NCBI GenBank assembly: GCA_945902805.1
Contig: CAMDMZ010000004.1
Location: forward strand, 1 to 64,000
From: Propionivibrio dicarboxylicus
GTDB lineage: Bacteria > Pseudomonadota > Gammaproteobacteria > Burkholderiales > Rhodocyclaceae
Reading direction: 5' to 3'
Length of the DNA stretch: 64,000 nt
Both the position numbers and the translations under genes were made by a program. Position 1 is the first letter of the stretch. Each line of letters starts with the position of its first letter. This document shows, piece by piece, positions 35,584 to 44,512 of the stretch. The notes under the pieces were generated by a model. The model searched no databases. It worked only from the letters and a program-made list of their open reading frames with translations, and was not told the origin of the DNA.

Positions 35584-37449
35584 ATGTGGACGAAAGACAG
35601 CAAACAGTTCTGGTCAACTACGGACATCATCGTTCCGGGGGAGACGCTGGCGCAGATGTTCTGGAATGCCGCTGCCAAACGTGGCGATGCGGTGGCGTGC
35701 CGGCAAAAGCATCTCGGCCTCTGGCGCAGCATCAGCTGGCGGGAGCTGGCGCAGCAAGTGCGCGAAGTGGGCATGGGGCTGATCGAGCTAAAAGTCGGCG
35801 CTGGCGAGACAGCATCCATCCTGGGCAATACGCGTCAGGAATGGCTGCTGTCCGATCTCGCCATCCTGTCTATCGGCGGCGTGTCGTCGGGCATCTATCC
35901 GACCGATGCGGCAAGCCAGGTTCAGTACCTGATGGTCGATTCCGCGTCGGTCATCCTGTTCGTCGAGGATGACGAACAACTCGACAAGGCGCTCGAAGTG
36001 CGTGCGCAGTTGCCCAAGCTGCGCAAGATCGTCGTCTGGGACATGGATGGCCTACGTGATCTGGCCGACCCCGACGTGATCAGCCTGGCCGGCCTGCAGG
36101 TGTTGGGCCGCGAGCGCATCAAGCGCCTGGGGCCGGCTGCGGAGAGCGAATGGCAGCAGCGTATCAACGCGCGCCAGCCCGACGATCTGGCGATCCTGAT
36201 CTACACCTCGGGTACCACTGGGCGACCCAAGGGGGCGATGCTCTCGCATCGCAACGTGATGGTTTCAGTGCATGGTTTCAACACGGTAATCGCGCAAAAC
36301 GAAGACGACGAACGCATGTGCTTCCTGCCGCTATGCCATGTCGCCGAACGCCTGGGCGGCGCCTACTTTTCGCTCTATACCGGCAGCACGCTGAACTTTG
36401 TCGAGAACCCGGAAACCGTGCCGGAAAACGTGCGCGAAATCGCACCGACGGTGTTCATCGCCGTGCCGCGTGTGTGGGAAAAGTTCTATTCCGCCGTCAG
36501 CATTGCGCTGAAGGAAAGCAATGCCTTCGAGCGTTGGGCCTACACGGTGGCGATCGGCATCGGCATGAAGATGGTGGCTTTGCACGAAGCCGGTCAGCCG
36601 GTCAGCGCCGGCTTGCGTTATGCGCATCGGGTGGCGCGCTGGCTGGTACTGGACAATGTGCGCAAGCTGGTCGGCATTCATCGTTGCCGCTTCCTCGTTA
36701 CTGGCGCGGCGCCGATTTCACCCGATCTGGTGCGCTGGTACATGGCGCTCGGCGCGCCGATGCTGGAAGTCTGGGGCCAGACCGAGGCCGGCGGCGCTTC
36801 GGCGGCGATGCCGATCGAGCGCATCAAGCCCGGTTCCATCGGCACTGCCGCGCCCTACAACGAGATGAAGCTTTCCGATGCCAGCGAGATCCTGGTGCGC
36901 GGGCCGAATGTCTTCATGGGCTACCTGAACCAGCCCGAGAAGACCGCCGAGACGATCGATGCCGATGGCTGGCTGCATACCGGCGATGTCGGCAGCGTGG
37001 ATGCTCAGGGCTATTACCGCATCCTCGACCGCCTCAAGGACATCATCATCACCGCCGGCGGCAAGAACATCACGCCCTCCGAGCTGGAGAACCAGCTCAA
37101 GTTCTCGCCCTACATCACCGATGCCGTGGTGATCGGCGACAAGCGGCCCTACCTGGTCTGCCTGATCATGATCGATCAGGACAACGTCGAGAAGTTCGCC
37201 CAGGACCACGACGTGCCATTCTCCAACTACATGAGTCTGTGTCGTTCAAGCGAAGTGCAGCGCCTGATCGCCGACGAAATCGAACGCATCAACAGCCAGT
37301 TCGCCCGCGTCGAACAGATCAAGAAGTTCCGTCTGCTGGAAAACAAGCTGACCGCCGAGGACGAAGAACTGACGCCAACCATGAAACTGAAACGCAAGTT
37401 GGTGAATCAGAAATATGCAGAGTTGATCGAGTCGATGTATCGTGAGTAG
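35584..37449 (+). CDS. Long-chain acyl-CoA synthetase-like AMP ligase
   Basis: A 621-residue ANL-superfamily enzyme. The AMP-binding P-loop is YTSGTTGRPKGAMLSH near residue 205. The later motifs are WGQTEAGG, TGDVGSVDAQGYYRILDRLK and ITAGGKNITPSELE. It activates a carboxylate as acyl-AMP and then acyl-CoA; length and motifs fit the long-chain/bubblegum type. Located between transporter and binding-protein genes, it probably activates the imported substrate. A repeat-like segment at 35790-35814 encodes LKVGAGETA, where relatives have a similar G-P-G-D loop. Confidence 0.9.
   Translation: MWTKDSKQFWSTTDIIVPGETLAQMFWNAAAKRGDAVACRQKHLGLWRSISWRELAQQVREVGMGLIELKVGAGETASILGNTRQEWLLSDLAILSIGGVSSGIYPTDAASQVQYLMVDSASVILFVEDDEQLDKALEVRAQLPKLRKIVVWDMDGLRDLADPDVISLAGLQVLGRERIKRLGPAAESEWQQRINARQPDDLAILIYTSGTTGRPKGAMLSHRNVMVSVHGFNTVIAQNEDDERMCFLPLCHVAERLGGAYFSLYTGSTLNFVENPETVPENVREIAPTVFIAVPRVWEKFYSAVSIALKESNAFERWAYTVAIGIGMKMVALHEAGQPVSAGLRYAHRVARWLVLDNVRKLVGIHRCRFLVTGAAPISPDLVRWYMALGAPMLEVWGQTEAGGASAAMPIERIKPGSIGTAAPYNEMKLSDASEILVRGPNVFMGYLNQPEKTAETIDADGWLHTGDVGSVDAQGYYRILDRLKDIIITAGGKNITPSELENQLKFSPYITDAVVIGDKRPYLVCLIMIDQDNVEKFAQDHDVPFSNYMSLCRSSEVQRLIADEIERINSQFARVEQIKKFRLLENKLTAEDEELTPTMKLKRKLVNQKYAELIESMYRE
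35790..35814 (+). repeat. Dispersed short repeat, copy 5 (in ligase gene)
   Basis: AAAAGTCGGCGCTGG, then CGAGACAGCA, in the KVGAGETA frame. Partly explained by family conservation, hence less certain. Confidence 0.55.
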
Positions 37450-37485
37450 TCGTAGAAAACCATAAATCCACTGGAGGAGAACCGC

Positions 37486-38670
37486 ATGAAGAAAATCAAA
37501 CTGACGGCCGCAATCGTGGCCTTGGCCCTCGTAAAAGTCGGCACTGGCGGGACGGCGCTGGCGGCCGACCAGATCGGCGTGACCAAGGATCAGATCACCA
37601 TCGCCACCATCCAGGATCTTTCCGGGCCACTGGCGGGCTTTGGCAAGGCGGCGAAGAACGGCATGCAGATGCGTGCCGACGAGATCAATCAGCAAGGCGG
37701 CATCCACGGTCGCAAAATCAAATTCCTCGCCGAAGACAGCGGCTATAACCCGCAGAAGGGTTTGCTGGCGGCGCAAAAGCTGGTCGAGCAGGACAAGATT
37801 TTCGCCTCGATCGGTAGCATCGGCACCGCCGTGGTGGTGGCGACCTTCCCGACCCTGTTTGACAAGGGCGTGATGAATCTCTTCCCGCTCACTGCCGCGC
37901 GCGAAATGTACGAGCCGGTGCACAAACTCAAGTTCGCCTTCGCCGCGCCCTACTACGGCCAGGCTCGGGTCGGTGTCAAATGGATGGTCAAGGAACGGAG
38001 TGCGAAGAAGTTCTGCGCCATCTACCAGGATGATGATTTCGGCACCGAGGTGTTCAAGGGCGGCGAGGATGGCTTGAAAGACATCAACATGAAGTTTGCC
38101 GAAGTCACGACCTTCAAACGTGGCGCCACCGATTTCTCGACCCAGGTGGCGAAGATGAAAGCGGCGGACTGCGATACCGTCGTGATGGGCACCTTGATCC
38201 GCGAAACTATTGGCACTATCGGCACCGCGCGCAAACTGGGCTGGAACCCCAACTTCATTGGCACCGTCGGCGCCTACACCGATCTGATCCACAAGCTTGG
38301 CGGCAAAGCCATGGACGGCTTCTACGCGCTGTACCAGGTGGGCGTGCCCTATGCCGATGATCCGTCGAAAAACGTGCGGGACTGGGTCGGTGCCTACAAG
38401 AGCAAGTTCAACGAAGATCCGGGACTGTTCTCCGCCTACGGGTACACCTTGATGGACATGTTCGTGCAGACGGCCAAGAAGGTTGGCCCCAGCTTGACCA
38501 CCGACACCTTCGTCAAGGCGCTCGAGAGCACCACCTTCCCGCGCGATATGTTCGGCAGCCCGGAATACAAATTCACTGCGACGCAGCACCTGGGCAATAC
38601 CACCTCACGTGTCGGCCAAATTCAGAATGGCCGCTGGGTGGCGATCACCGACTATCTGCCGGTCCACTAA
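37486..38670 (+). CDS. Periplasmic substrate-binding protein, Liv type
   Basis: A 394-residue type I periplasmic binding protein. The signal peptide (MKKIKLTAAIVALALVKVG) ends GTALA and is followed by ADQIGVTKDQITIATIQDLSG, the standard N-terminal strand of HAAT binding proteins. GGAGGAG precedes the ATG. The h/c-region of the signal peptide contains the dispersed repeat, VKVGTGGTA. It should deliver ligand to LivHM. A diverged paralogue is encoded at 40948-42102. Confidence 0.92.
   Translation: MKKIKLTAAIVALALVKVGTGGTALAADQIGVTKDQITIATIQDLSGPLAGFGKAAKNGMQMRADEINQQGGIHGRKIKFLAEDSGYNPQKGLLAAQKLVEQDKIFASIGSIGTAVVVATFPTLFDKGVMNLFPLTAAREMYEPVHKLKFAFAAPYYGQARVGVKWMVKERSAKKFCAIYQDDDFGTEVFKGGEDGLKDINMKFAEVTTFKRGATDFSTQVAKMKAADCDTVVMGTLIRETIGTIGTARKLGWNPNFIGTVGAYTDLIHKLGGKAMDGFYALYQVGVPYADDPSKNVRDWVGAYKSKFNEDPGLFSAYGYTLMDMFVQTAKKVGPSLTTDTFVKALESTTFPRDMFGSPEYKFTATQHLGNTTSRVGQIQNGRWVAITDYLPVH
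37532..37560 (+). repeat. Dispersed short repeat, copy 6 (in binding-protein signal)
   Basis: TAAAAGTCGGCACTGG, then CGGGACGGCGCTG; reads VKVGTGGTAL inside the signal peptide. Confidence 0.75.
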
Positions 38671-38688
38671 GCCAGGATTCCGGGAGTA

Positions 38689-38717
38689 AAAAGGGGCGGC
38701 CTTGGGTCGCCCCTTTT
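38689..38717 (+). terminator. Terminator after the liv operon
   Basis: Arms AAAAGGGGCG/CGCCCCTTTT with a 9-base loop, followed by TCG. Symmetric, so it may work both ways. Confidence 0.88.
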
Positions 38718-38790
38718 TCGTTCAATCCCCTACTTAGAGAGAGGATTAGAATTAGGTCGAAAGTTATATAAACGACTGAAGGAGAACGTG

Positions 38791-39228
38791 ATGAAGAAGT
38801 GGATTCCTGCCATGTTGATCGCCGCTGTGGCAGCGGGAAGTGCCATCGCCAGCGAAAAGGACGATGCCGTCAAGATGGTGAATGACGCGGCGACTGCCGT
38901 GGCCAAGGACAAGGCCGCCGCCGTAGCCGAGATGGGCAACGCCAAGGGGCGCTATGTGAAAGGCGAGCTCTACGTATTTGCCTACGATCTGAGCGGCACC
39001 ATGGTGGCGCATCCGATCAATGCCAAGCTGGTCGGCAAAGCCTTGCTGGATGTGCCGGATGCCAACGGCAAGCTGTTCCGCAAGGACATTATCGAAGGAG
39101 TCAAGGCAACCGGCATGGCGACGGTCGACTACAAATACAAAAATCCGCAAAGCGGCGCGATCGAAGACAAGGTGAGCTACTGCAAAAAAGCTGGCGAGCT
39201 TGCCATCTGCGCCGGCTACTACAAGTAA
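38791..39228 (+). CDS. Secreted single-Cache domain protein
   Basis: A 145-residue protein: signal peptide (MKKWIPAMLIAAVAAGSAIA), helix, then a Cache-type sensor core (GELYVFAYDLSGTMVAHP, KLVGKALLDVPDANGK, FRKDIIEGVKATG). It has no membrane anchor or output domain. AGGAG precedes ATG 38791. Free-standing Cache proteins of this kind are known as soluble ligand binders. Position just before a chemoreceptor gene suggests the two work together. Confidence 0.85.
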   Translation: MKKWIPAMLIAAVAAGSAIASEKDDAVKMVNDAATAVAKDKAAAVAEMGNAKGRYVKGELYVFAYDLSGTMVAHPINAKLVGKALLDVPDANGKLFRKDIIEGVKATGMATVDYKYKNPQSGAIEDKVSYCKKAGELAICAGYYK

Positions 39229-39294
39229 GCAAACCCTCCCGGTTCATCCACTGCCTGTTGAGGCTGACCCGCTCGCGCGGGTCGGAATGTTTCC

Positions 39295-40911
39295 ATGACG
39301 TCTCTGGGATTTCGCAAGAGTCTTTACCTTCTCGCCCTGATTTCCGGTATGGGTCTTTTGCTGGCAACGGCCGGAGGGCTGTGGCAAGCCAGAATCGCTG
39401 CTGGTGCAGCGGAACGCATTTACGAAGAACGGACCGCTCCGACCGTTGAATTGATGAAGGCGGTCGACGCACTCCACCGGGCGCGACAAACCATATTGAT
39501 CGCCTTATCCGAGGAGCGCGAAGAAGCCGCGCAGGCCCATCTCGCGAAACTGGCGGCGCTTGATACGGCGATGAACACGGCGCTACATGCGTCGGCCGCT
39601 ACGGCACCCGATCAAGAGCAGGCGCTGGCCCGGCTGGAGACGCTGATCGCGGACTACAACAAGGCCCGTGACCAGTCGGTAAAGATGATCCAGGTCGGCG
39701 ATCTTCCCAGTGCGCTGGGAAATATCAAGTCCAATGCCGGGCCGAAGTTCGACCATGTACTTCTGGCGCTGGGCGAGGTGATTCAAGGCCAGGGACAGCT
39801 TGCGCGCCAGGACTACGAGAACACATCCGCCCGATTAAAGGTCGGCAGCAGCACACAGATCGTTCTGGCCTTGGTGACATTGCTGGCAATAGGCACTGTC
39901 TTTGCCGTGATTGTGCGTGGCATTCTGCGACAGTTGGGTGGCGAACCGAAGGAAGCGGCGGAGGCCCTGTCGGCGGTCGCCAAGGGCCAGCTCAATGTGC
40001 ATATCGGTGCTGTGCCCGAAGGCAGCCTACTCTCCGATCTCAAGACCATGGCGCGGGCGCTAGCGGACATGGTGCGCGAGATCCAGTCCCTGGCGACCGA
40101 TATCGACCAGCGCTCGCAGACCACCTTCGAACACATGCAGGAAACCGCCCGACGGGGGACTGCCCAGGCGGATTCGGCAACCGAAGTGGCCGCCGGTGTC
40201 GAAGAACTGGCGACGAGTATCGAATCCGTGTCGGACCATGCAACAGCCACCGGCGAAGCCGCGCTGGCCTCACTGGAGCGGGCGAAGACCGGCCACGCCG
40301 CGATCCTGACCATCGTCGATAGCATGCAGACTTTGTCAGGCGCCGCCGATCATTCCATGGTCACCATTCAGTCCTTGGTCGAGTCATCCAACAGCATCAT
40401 GAGCATCGTGGTGCAGATCAACGAGATCGCCGATCAAACCAATTTGCTGGCACTTAACGCCGCGATTGAAGCGGCACGTGCCGGCGAACAGGGGCGTGGT
40501 TTTGCCGTGGTGGCCGACGAGGTGCGCAAGCTGGCGGAAAAAACCGGCAGCGCCACCCACCAGATCCGCGATCTTCTTGAAAACGTGCGGCAAACCGCGA
40601 CCACCGCATCCGAGCAAATGTCAGTCAGCCACGAGCGGATTCAGGTCGGCACGCGCCAAGTGGCTGATGTTTCGGAAAGCATCGGTGAGATCGAGCGCCA
40701 ACTGGCTTCTATCGCCGGCGCCGCCAAGGATATCTCCAACGCCCTCCACGAACAACGCGCCACCAGTCAGGCGATTGCGCGCCACATGGAGCAGATTGCC
40801 GGCGCATCGTCCGAGAATTCCGCTGCCGTTGTGACAGTGGTCGGCGAAGTCGGCTCGGTCAGCCAGGCGGCAGATGTGCTGCGTCAGCGGGTCGGGAGGT
40901 TTAATCTGTAG
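39295..40911 (+). CDS. Methyl-accepting chemotaxis protein
   Basis: A 538-residue chemoreceptor. TM1 (residues 9-30) and TM2 (~186-208) flank a helical periplasmic domain of the four-helix-bundle type. HAMP follows ([20 protein letters not shown]), then the cytoplasmic hairpin with the conserved tip [34 protein letters not shown] (broken here into [18 protein letters not shown] and the rest). No C-terminal CheR pentapeptide; the end is VGRFNL. Probably signals to a CheA elsewhere. Confidence 0.94.
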   Translation: MTSLGFRKSLYLLALISGMGLLLATAGGLWQARIAAGAAERIYEERTAPTVELMKAVDALHRARQTILIALSEEREEAAQAHLAKLAALDTAMNTALHASAATAPDQEQALARLETLIADYNKARDQSVKMIQVGDLPSALGNIKSNAGPKFDHVLLALGEVIQGQGQLARQDYENTSARLKVGSSTQIVLALVTLLAIGTVFAVIVRGILRQLGGEPKEAAEALSAVAKGQLNVHIGAVPEGSLLSDLKTMARALADMVREIQSLATDIDQRSQTTFEHMQETARRGTAQADSATEVAAGVEELATSIESVSDHATATGEAALASLERAKTGHAAILTIVDSMQTLSGAADHSMVTIQSLVESSNSIMSIVVQINEIADQTNLLALNAAIEAARAGEQGRGFAVVADEVRKLAEKTGSATHQIRDLLENVRQTATTASEQMSVSHERIQVGTRQVADVSESIGEIERQLASIAGAAKDISNALHEQRATSQAIARHMEQIAGASSENSAAVVTVVGEVGSVSQAADVLRQRVGRFNL

Positions 40912-40947
40912 GGCATGTTCCTAGCCTGCACTTGCGCGCGCCGATTC

Positions 40948-42102
40948 ATGATCAAGTTGATATTCCGAAGATTTCTGCTCGCCGCCGTGCTGGGCCTGAT
41001 GGGTAATGTGAGCGCCGGCGGCCCCGATATTGTGATCGGCACCCTGCAGGACCTTTCGGGGCCCCTGGCGCCGCTCGGCGTCCATCTGCGCAACGGCATT
41101 CAGATGCGCGTCGACGAGGCCAATGCGCAAGGCGGTGTGCATGACCGCAAACTGCGTCTGGTGGTGGAAGATACCGGCTACGACCCGCGCAAGGCAGTGC
41201 TGGCAACCGACAAGCTGCTGCAACAGGAGAAGGTCTTTGCCGTGATCGGCAACCTCGGTTCGGTGGTGGTGAATGCGACGCTGCCGACCTACCTCGATGC
41301 CGGCGTGCCACATTTATTCCCGGCGGCGCCGCAACTGAATACTTATCAACCGTTCCATCCGCTCAAATTTGCCCTGGCACCGGCCTACAGCATCAGTACG
41401 CCACTGGCGGCCAAGGCGCTGATGCAACAACAGGGCTACAGCAAGGTCGCCGTGCTGTACCAGGACGATGACTACGGCCAGGATGTGCTGCGCGGCATGA
41501 ATGAGCTGGCGCGCGAGCTCAAACAACCCTTGTGCGAAAAAGCCAGCTACCGGCGCGGCGCCACCGAGTTTTCATCGCAAATGGCCAGATTGAAGGCCGC
41601 CGGCTGCGATTTCGTCGTCCTCGGTACGGTTGTCCGCGAAACCATCGGTGCCTATACCGCTGCCCGCAAGCTGGGCTGGAGCGTGCCCATGCTGGTCACC
41701 GTGGCTGGATACACGGCCCAGATCCCGCAACTGGGTGGCGCGACCATGAACGGCCTCTATGGCGTGGTGGCCGTACCGCATCCCTATGCCGAGGGCGCGA
41801 ACAACACCTTGGCGAAATGGATCGCAGCTTACCGGCAGCGCTATGGCCAGGAGCCGAACACCTGGGCGGTGCTTGGCTACAGTTCCAGCGATTTGATGAT
41901 CAAGGGCCTCGACAAAGCCGGTCCCAGTTTGAGCGTGGCAAACTTTGTCACTGCGCTCGAGAGCATGGAGGTAGCGCCGGACTTCTTTGGCAGCCCGTCC
42001 TATCGCTTTACCGCTACCGATCACCTCGCCACGCGTTCATCGCGTCTGGCGCAGATTCGGGATGGACGCTGGGAAATGCTTGGGGAATCTTTCGGACGTT
42101 GA
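40948..42102 (+). CDS. Second periplasmic substrate-binding protein
   Basis: A ~384-residue binding protein, paralogue of the one at 37486 (shared PDIVIGTLQDLSGPLAPLG, EDTGYDPRKAVLATDKLLQ and FFGSPSYRFTATDHLATRS). The start is uncertain: ATG 40948 gives a clean signal peptide (MIKLIFRRFLLAAVLGLMGN), whereas ATG 40915, three bases after the chemoreceptor stop, adds eleven residues. Placed behind a chemoreceptor rather than with the transporter, it may present ligand to the receptor. Confidence 0.88.
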   Translation: MIKLIFRRFLLAAVLGLMGNVSAGGPDIVIGTLQDLSGPLAPLGVHLRNGIQMRVDEANAQGGVHDRKLRLVVEDTGYDPRKAVLATDKLLQQEKVFAVIGNLGSVVVNATLPTYLDAGVPHLFPAAPQLNTYQPFHPLKFALAPAYSISTPLAAKALMQQQGYSKVAVLYQDDDYGQDVLRGMNELARELKQPLCEKASYRRGATEFSSQMARLKAAGCDFVVLGTVVRETIGAYTAARKLGWSVPMLVTVAGYTAQIPQLGGATMNGLYGVVAVPHPYAEGANNTLAKWIAAYRQRYGQEPNTWAVLGYSSSDLMIKGLDKAGPSLSVANFVTALESMEVAPDFFGSPSYRFTATDHLATRSSRLAQIRDGRWEMLGESFGR

Positions 42103-42112
42103 ACGACCTGCT

Positions 42113-43090
42113 TTAGTCGGCACCGCATAAGCCTGGCGCCACTTCACCCCGCTTTCCACAAGGTGTACGGGCGTTGGCCAAGGGGGTTGGTGTGCCGGAT
42201 TCATCCATTCGGACAGCCAGCGTATCCCAGGCGACCACGCCTTTCTTGTCCACCGTCAGGCGCAACAACCAGCCCACTTTTGCGGCAGGCAGCTCGAAAC
42301 CGTCGAAGACGAAATTGCCCAGGCTCCAGATGATCGGCCGCCCGCGATAGTGGTCAGCGCCTTGCGTGACGTGCGGGTGACCGCCGACGACGGCATCGGC
42401 GCCGGCATCGATCATCAGGCGTGCCAACTGGCGCTGGCGTTCAGTCGGTTCCGGTTCGCGTTCCCAACCCCAATGCATGAAGGGAATCACCACATCGGCG
42501 CCGGCAGCACGCGCCGCACGAATATCGGCGATGACATGGCTGTCTTCGCTCCAAGCGATCCCGGGCCAGTTGGCGCCAGCTTCGAAACTGCGTGGCTTGA
42601 ACTCGTTGTAGGCCAATATGGCGATGCGCAAACCCTGCTTTTCAAGCCAGAGCGGCGCGTGCGCTTCGGTGAGATTGCGACCACCGCCAAGTACACGAAT
42701 TCCGGCACCTTGCGCATGCTGCAGCGTTTCGTGAAAGGCCTCGCGCCCGTAATCACCGGAATGATTGTTGGCCACCGAAAGCGCACTGAAACGGCCTTTG
42801 AGCACCCGCATGACCGCCGGATCGGCGCGGAAACTGAAGATTTTGTTATCCAGTGGTTTGCCCGTAGTGGCGACCGGACATTCCAGGTTGCCGAGCGTGA
42901 AATCGGCATCGCGCAGCGCGCCGTCAAACGCCGCCAGCGGATCGCCGCCCGCAGCAATGGTGCGCCCCGGCCCCTCGTCGAGCATGATGTCGCCGACAAA
43001 AACCAGGCGAACCTGCTGTACCGGTTCCTTGCCCGATGCGCCGCCGCAAAGAAGACAAAACATAGCCAGCACAGTGACGGCAAACCTCAT
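42113..43090 (-). CDS. CapA-family metallophosphatase-like protein
   Basis: A 325-residue exported protein (signal peptide to about GGASG) of the PGA-cap/CapA fold. Motifs are VFVGDIMLDEG, GNLECPV, SVANNHSGDYG, HWGWEREPEP and GGHPHVTQG, the metal-binding set of calcineurin-like enzymes. In Bacillus CapA is linked to polyglutamate anchoring, but many homologues have no known substrate. The start overlaps the preceding gene's stop by four bases. Last gene of the two-partner secretion cluster. Confidence 0.87.
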   Translation of the reverse strand: MRFAVTVLAMFCLLCGGASGKEPVQQVRLVFVGDIMLDEGPGRTIAAGGDPLAAFDGALRDADFTLGNLECPVATTGKPLDNKIFSFRADPAVMRVLKGRFSALSVANNHSGDYGREAFHETLQHAQGAGIRVLGGGRNLTEAHAPLWLEKQGLRIAILAYNEFKPRSFEAGANWPGIAWSEDSHVIADIRAARAAGADVVIPFMHWGWEREPEPTERQRQLARLMIDAGADAVVGGHPHVTQGADHYRGRPIIWSLGNFVFDGFELPAAKVGWLLRLTVDKKGVVAWDTLAVRMDESGTPTPLANARTPCGKRGEVAPGLCGAD

Positions 43091-43533
43091 CGACGCGCTG
43101 CCCGGGTTGGCGCACCGCGCTCCAATTCACACCAGTAATGCAGTTCGCCGTCGCGCACTGGCTCGAACACAAACTGCTCACCGGTGAAGCCGAAGCACGT
43201 GCCCCGCGCCGACGTATGGGATGGATGGGGAAAGTGGGCGATATGGATCGGCACGGCACCTTCGTCGCGGTCGGCGTAGGTGTAAAGCTTGATCCCCGGC
43301 AACCGGCGCGCGGGGTGTTCAAACACGACGCGGAACAAGAAGTACGATCCGATGGCGACGGCTGGAACCGTGTAGGGATCCCGACTGGCGGCAGCGCGCA
43401 CGATGCGCGTTTCGCCACCGTAACTAACATGGCAGGCGACACCGGGTAAGGTGCCACCCGATGCGGCATAGCCTGCGGTGGGCAGGCCAAGCAAACTGAG
43501 GATGAGGTAAGCCGGGAATTTCACGTGCGGCAC
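43087..43533 (-). CDS. Exported hypothetical protein
   Basis: A 148-residue protein with a signal peptide (PAYLILSLLGLPTAGYAAS), then a small domain with two Cys pairs and SYGGETRIVRAAASRDPYTV, FLFRVVFEHPARRLPGIKLY. GTG start at 43533 or 43524. No family recognised. Overlap with capA and a 27-base gap to the fecR-type gene put it in the secretion operon. Confidence 0.7.
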   Translation of the reverse strand: MPHVKFPAYLILSLLGLPTAGYAASGGTLPGVACHVSYGGETRIVRAAASRDPYTVPAVAIGSYFLFRVVFEHPARRLPGIKLYTYADRDEGAVPIHIAHFPHPSHTSARGTCFGFTGEQFVFEPVRDGELHYWCELERGAPTRAARR

Positions 43534-43560
43534 TTTACTCGAAATGCCGCGCGCAAAGCA

Positions 43561-44496
43561 TTACCTTACTTCGCAGCCCTCATTGGTTTGGGCGCCGGAC
43601 GGTGGGGAAACCAAAGTTGGTCCCGATCCGGGTGCTAAACCGCCAAATTGAGGAGGCGGGGTGAAGATGATGCCGGGATTCGTTGGCAGGATGACCGGCG
43701 GTTGCCCAAAGTCAGGAACAAAGCCAAACTGTCCCGCTGAGAATAGCTGGCTTCCGCCCGAGTTCGACAAATGTATCTGGCCATCAAGCACTTGGACATA
43801 GAGCCCCGGCGGCAAGGGGCCGCCACCGGGCAATCCCACTTGCGCCAGTAGTGGTGCTTGCGGGTCAGGCGCGGGAAGCGAAAACAGCCCGCTACCAACG
43901 TCGTTGATTGATGGTTTGCTCATCCAGTCCAGATCTGCTGAGGCGAGCAACGGTAGCGCATACGGAACCAGCGACACCGCAGTCGCCGTATCAGGAACCA
44001 GCTCCGCGATGTACTGTGTGCCGCGAATACCGATCGTCGCTGTCGGTGTCGACATCCGATAGGCATCCTGGTTGCCACGTTTGCCGACCAAGCCAGTGAT
44101 GGTACGCAAGGCTCCCTTGAACAGACTGAACAGCGCATTGTCTTTCGCCGGATCGGCTTGGACAAAGGCATAGTTCTCGATCTTGAATTGCGTATCCGGC
44201 CGCAGCGTGATCTCGCTAGCATCGGTGAATTTGACCCTAGCGTAGGTCTTGGCTTCGGTGATCAATGTATCCCCTGGGTCGACAGCCGAATTAACGGAGA
44301 GCACCTGCCGCGCCCCATCGGCTTTGACGCCGAACAGCGGTCCGGAGAGATGGGTCACCTGACCCGCGCTTTGGGCCTGAGCAAGGCTGGCGAAGCCGGC
44401 AGGGAGCAACAGGACCAGGAGAGCCACAGCAGCATGCCGTATGATGCGCTCAATGGCGGTGACTAGCCCGCGCCGTGTCAGTAGTAAGCGGTTCAT
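43561..44496 (-). CDS. FecR-domain periplasmic protein
   Basis: A 311-residue protein. ATG 44496 gives MNRLLLTRRG and a signal peptide ending AQA. Residues ~45-190 are a FecR domain (LSVNSAVDPGDTLITEAKTY, ARVKFTDASEITLRPDTQFK, MSTPTATIGIRGTQYIAEL). The tail is Pro/Gly-rich and ends with a Cys (EGCEVR). FecR-domain proteins without a sigma factor are often found beside secreted adhesins. It follows tpsA by 16 bases. Confidence 0.87.
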   Translation of the reverse strand: MNRLLLTRRGLVTAIERIIRHAAVALLVLLLPAGFASLAQAQSAGQVTHLSGPLFGVKADGARQVLSVNSAVDPGDTLITEAKTYARVKFTDASEITLRPDTQFKIENYAFVQADPAKDNALFSLFKGALRTITGLVGKRGNQDAYRMSTPTATIGIRGTQYIAELVPDTATAVSLVPYALPLLASADLDWMSKPSINDVGSGLFSLPAPDPQAPLLAQVGLPGGGPLPPGLYVQVLDGQIHLSNSGGSQLFSAGQFGFVPDFGQPPVILPTNPGIIFTPPPQFGGLAPGSGPTLVSPPSGAQTNEGCEVR

Positions 44497-44512
44497 TCGT
44501 GTCTGCCTCTGG

